From Actinomadura graeca (lineage in GTDB: Bacteria > Actinomycetota > Actinomycetes > Streptosporangiales > Streptosporangiaceae), in NCBI RefSeq assembly GCF_019175365.1, contig NZ_CP059572.1, positions 5,952,001 through 6,016,000 on the forward strand: 64,000 bases of DNA, given 5' to 3'. A program made the translations under genes and the position numbers. Each line of letters begins with the position of its first letter. Positions within the stretch are counted from its first letter, which is position 1. Shown here piece by piece: positions 61,236 through 64,000 of this stretch. Under the pieces are notes generated by a model. It was not told the DNA's origin. It ran no database searches and worked only from the letters and a program-made list of their open reading frames with translations.

Positions 61236-62591
61236 GTGGACGCCGCACGCAGGGCCGGTGCGCAGGGGCTTCGCCGCTTGCGGGACTCGCGGGGTTTGTC
61301 CTGGGGCGACCTCGCGAAGGAGTTGCGCACACACGCCTGCAGGCTTCGCATCGCTCGGATCGCCACAGCCCAGCTGGATAGTGTCCGCCGTGCTATCGCT
61401 CGCTGGGAGGCTGGCGTCAGTCCACCGGACGAGCGGTATCAGCTGCTGCTCGCGCACGTTTACGCGCGCTCGCCACTGGGTGTGGTCGCCCTGGGGCCGG
61501 GCTCAGATTTCGAATTCCTGTTGGAAACGCTTGCTCTCTTCGGCATTGGCCGGGAGCGTCTAGAGGATTTGCGCACGACGGTCGCCGTATCGGTCACCGA
61601 CACCGGAACGAGCCTGCTGGCGTTCCTCGCCCCGCCTCTGCGCAACGAGCTGGCCGGGGCTCTTTCGCGACCCGACGATCTCGATCTTGATGTGGTGGAC
61701 GGTTTGGTGGCCGCGACCGCCGCGGTGGACGAGCAGATTGGGAGCGTGCCGTTTGTTCGCCTGCACTTGGCCCACGCAGCGGTCGTAGATGCGTGCCGGC
61801 AACTCCTTCTAGGCGAACAGGCCGACCCGGTGCGGACCGGGTTACAGGTGGTTGCCGGGCGAGCGTTCGCGCTCGCCGCCCGTTTGGCGTTCGAGACCCG
61901 GGACGATGTCGCCGCGCTCGCGCTGTATGAAGAGGCGGTCGCGGCGGTTGGCGGGGAAGCGCCGTCGCATCGGGCGCTGATCCGTTCGAGCCAGACCATG
62001 GTGGTCTTCTACTCCACCGGGGACATTGGTCGGGCGCGCCGGATTTCTGCTGAGGCCGTGCAGGATGCTCGTCGGGGCGAGAGCGTGCTCATGCGGGCCA
62101 GAGCGCACGCGCTCCAGGCCGAGATGGCGGTTCGCGGACATCCTTCGCAGAGACGCCACGCACAGGCTGCGCTGCATCTGGCCTGGCATGACCTGGACGC
62201 CGACACCACCGGCGACCCGATGGAGGGCGCGTTCAGCAAAGGGCGCCTCCACGGGTTCGAGGGCATTTGCGGGATATACATCGGCGAAGCGGCCGCCGCT
62301 GAGCAGCAGTTGGCGAAGGCCGCCGAGGCACTCGCGCGCTCGCGTGAGGTTGTTCAGCGATGCATCGTGTTGACGGACCGCGCGGTCGCCCAATTGCACA
62401 CGGGTGAGCCCGGCGCGCCGGAGGCGGCGGCTGGGCAGCTCCACGAGTGCGTGGACATCACCGCCGCCACACGAGGGCGAGTTCCGGCTCAACGTCTGCG
62501 GCAAGCCCGAATGGAGCTGAGCCGCTGGCGAACCGAAAGCTTCGTTGCGGCTCTGGACGACCACATCCACGAGAGATTGATCGGCGTTTGA
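61236..62591 (+). CDS. HTH-TPR regulator
   Basis: The 451-aa protein has an N-terminal HTH ('GAQGLRRLRDSRGLSWGDLAKEL', with 'QLDSVRRAIARWEAGVSPPDERY') followed by about 350 residues of TPR-like helices ('ALALYEEAVAAVGGEAPSHRALIRSSQTMVVFYSTGDIGRARRISAEAV'). It begins at GTG 61236 after CGAGG. The architecture is common among actinobacterial quorum/peptide-responsive regulators. It probably controls the neighbouring SLOG gene and small-ORF operon. Confidence 0.78.
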   Translation: MDAARRAGAQGLRRLRDSRGLSWGDLAKELRTHACRLRIARIATAQLDSVRRAIARWEAGVSPPDERYQLLLAHVYARSPLGVVALGPGSDFEFLLETLALFGIGRERLEDLRTTVAVSVTDTGTSLLAFLAPPLRNELAGALSRPDDLDLDVVDGLVAATAAVDEQIGSVPFVRLHLAHAAVVDACRQLLLGEQADPVRTGLQVVAGRAFALAARLAFETRDDVAALALYEEAVAAVGGEAPSHRALIRSSQTMVVFYSTGDIGRARRISAEAVQDARRGESVLMRARAHALQAEMAVRGHPSQRRHAQAALHLAWHDLDADTTGDPMEGAFSKGRLHGFEGICGIYIGEAAAAEQQLAKAAEALARSREVVQRCIVLTDRAVAQLHTGEPGAPEAAAGQLHECVDITAATRGRVPAQRLRQARMELSRWRTESFVAALDDHIHERLIGV

Positions 62592-62997
62592 ACGTGAAAT
62601 AGCCAGCCTCGTCGCCCGCCTGTGCTATGTCAGATCAGCACCTGCTGAGGCTTTTCGCGCGCCGCGGTGCGCCGATTTTCCGCCAATCCATCATGAGTTC
62701 CGGAAGCGTGCATGGTCGCCGCCAGCGGCGAGCCGGACTCTCCGGCGCGCGAGATGTCGGCGCTACAGCCACTCCGCGAGGGCAGGGAACGGCGGGCCGG
62801 GAGGCGCCGAGACAACCGCGTTGTCGGCCGGTGCAGGTTCTGGATGGATTGTCGAGCTAACCCGGGGATGTGATTGGTGGGCCGGTTTCGGTCGTGGAGG
62901 GTGTTCGCATTCGGGAGGCGAGGTGGTGCGTCTAGCCTCCCGGTTAACGGTCAGTGGCCTTGCGGTCACTGGTGATCATCGCTAGGAAGGCACGGGG
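62592..62997. other. 406-bp intergenic region with a hairpin before the NB-ARC operon
   Basis: No convincing gene is seen. CGGGAGGC (62912-62919) and GCCTCCCG (62935-62942) form an 8-bp stem with a 15-base loop, followed by a weaker CAGTG/CACTG dyad (about 62952-62971). The ribosome binding site GGAAGG of the next gene lies just after. Confidence 0.45.
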
Positions 62998-63417
62998 ATG
63001 TCTGGGGATCTGGGGCAGTTGGCCAGCCACGTGACACAGCACGTGACCACGGCGGCGGGCGCCTACGGAGTCGCAGTGTTAGTACGCACGCGGGACCAAG
63101 CGGCCGAGGCCATGGTGGGGCTCGGGCAGCGGCTGGCGCAGAGGATCCTCGGTGCCCGCGCGGAGGGCGAGGAACTTCCCGAGCCGCTGGCCGATGTGAT
63201 CGACGATCCCGACGACAGTGACAACCAGGCCGCGTTGCGCGAGGCGATCCATAAGGCCCTGGCCGCTAACACCGAGCTGGCCGCGCAGGTACAGCAGTGG
63301 GTCCGGGATGCGCAGAGTGCCGGAGGTCAGGTCAGCACGTCTGGGGAGCGGTCCCCAGCAGTGCAAACCAACCAAGGCATCATCGCCACTGGCGACGGCA
63401 ACACCTTTCTGCTGTGA
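62998..63417 (+). CDS. small helical protein encoded with the NB-ARC gene, unknown function
   Basis: The 139-aa product of ATG 62998 (GGAAGG upstream) has a helical N-terminus, an acidic middle and a Gly/Asn-rich end ('VQTNQGIIATGDGNTFLL'). A related pattern, 'GVNFGTVKSGDEI', occurs at the start of the next gene product, suggesting a shared short module. Overlap with the next gene (GTGA) implies coupled synthesis and likely interaction. No known family. Confidence 0.6.
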   Translation: MSGDLGQLASHVTQHVTTAAGAYGVAVLVRTRDQAAEAMVGLGQRLAQRILGARAEGEELPEPLADVIDDPDDSDNQAALREAIHKALAANTELAAQVQQWVRDAQSAGGQVSTSGERSPAVQTNQGIIATGDGNTFLL

Positions 63418-64000
63418 CCGACGACAACACGCGAGTCGAGGAGCGGGTCAGTTCCGTCGGCCCGCAGACTTCAGGGCCCCGGTCGCCAGGGGTCGGCGTC
63501 AACTTCGGCACGGTCAAGTCCGGCGATGAGATCACCCAGGCTGCGGTGTCGCTTCCGGCACCGGAGACAGTGCGGTCCGCCGCGCGACTAGTCGCATTGC
63601 CGCGCCCGGCCACATCGGTGTTCCTCGGACGCCACGACGACTACCAGCGGCTAGAACAGGTGCTGGCCGCCGCTGATGAGACGGTGGTGGTGACTCAGGC
63701 CGTGTATGGCATGGGCGGGGTGGGCAAGTCGGAGATGGCGCTGCAGTACGCCCACCGAGCCCGGACGCGATATGAGGCGGTGTGGTGGGTGACCGCCGAG
63801 AGCCCTCAACAGGTCGAGGCCGGGTTGGCAGGGTTGACCCATCACCTGGTCCAGGACGCCGCGAGGGCGGCGACCACCGAGGATGCCGCCGCGTGGGCGG
63901 TCGGTTGGCTGCGGGCCCATCCAAGCTGGCTGCTGCTGCTGGACAACGTCACCGACCCAACCCATGTCGCCGGGCTATTAGGGCGCTTGGAGGGTGGGCA
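63414..64000 (+). CDS. NB-ARC/STAND NTPase, 5' part (runs off the window)
   Basis: GTG 63414 overlaps the previous stop. At least 195 residues are visible: a short N-terminal module with 'VGVNFGTVKSGDE', then 'FLGRHDDYQRLEQVL', P-loop GMGGVGKS (residues 99-106) and Walker B 'WLLLLDNV'. This is the usual start of actinobacterial NB-ARC-TPR proteins, which act in signalling or defence. The C-terminal sensor repeats lie beyond the window. Confidence 0.83.
   Translation, partial: MTDDNTRVEERVSSVGPQTSGPRSPGVGVNFGTVKSGDEITQAAVSLPAPETVRSAARLVALPRPATSVFLGRHDDYQRLEQVLAAADETVVVTQAVYGMGGVGKSEMALQYAHRARTRYEAVWWVTAESPQQVEAGLAGLTHHLVQDAARAATTEDAAAWAVGWLRAHPSWLLLLDNVTDPTHVAGLLGRLEGG

Overview
The window is very GC-rich chromosome from an actinomycete. 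It carries the mycothiol gene mshA, carD, a senX3/regX3-phoU phosphate regulator, a BTAD (SARP-like) regulator, an XRE-DUF5753 regulator, a pSAM2-like integrated element and many GTG, TTG and apparently leaderless starts. Gene order matches two conserved actinobacterial neighbourhoods: HTH regulator-hbhA-DUF2516 / mshA-ybjN-gpm-senX3-regX3 (M. tuberculosis Rv0474-Rv0491), and lpqE-carD-ispF-cysS-rlmB (Rv3579c-Rv3584). These lie close together, as in Streptomyces. The overall content is compatible with Streptosporangiales such as Actinomadura; that placement is inference.

Layout, 1-47 kb (core chromosome). Two related small membrane proteins flank a FadR-type regulator/MFS operon (66-3200). 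Then come a DUF2207 membrane protein, a zinc metallopeptidase, the HTH/HbhA-like/DUF2516 group, and cydAB divergent from blaI-blaR across three BlaI-type half-site palindromes spaced exactly 15 bp. A MarR/DHA2 exporter pair follows, then an auxiliary trpS behind a 12-codon leader with tandem Trp codons and a four-segment attenuator. Next are TetR plus an AlkZ-type glycosylase, MarR/extradiol dioxygenase, macrodomain, UspA, SDR, mshA-ybjN-gpmA, phoU-senX3-regX3 with a PHO-box-like repeat, an LpqE-like lipoprotein, carD-ispF, hmgA, two separate ECF42-type sigma factor/DGPF (YciI) modules (one sigma fused in frame to an alpha/beta hydrolase), cysS and rlmB.

Layout, 47-56 kb (degenerate integrative element). 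A tRNA-Thr(TGT) gene at 47119 carries attL. A 42-bp copy of its 3' end (one mismatch) at 56311 is attR. Between them lie broken remains of an actinomycete integrative conjugative element: integrase C-terminus with a frameshift, TraSA/FtsK fragment, scrambled IS481-like transposase, a full-length but mutated ISL3-family IS and a frameshifted DUF4145 gene. The intact cargo is two predicted membrane proteins and an HTH-NACHT NTPase. GCTAAC repeats with a 12-bp period sit near both ends and may be integrase arm sites.

Layout, 56-64 kb. Beyond attR is a second accessory stretch: a second NACHT gene broken by two in-frame stops and a frameshift, a cluster of five small unassigned ORFs on the minus strand, a divergent SLOG-like protein with an HTH-TPR regulator, and a small-protein/NB-ARC pair that runs off the window. 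The 51.9-64 kb stretch, rich in STAND NTPases, is the most likely place for an uncharacterised defence or signalling system.
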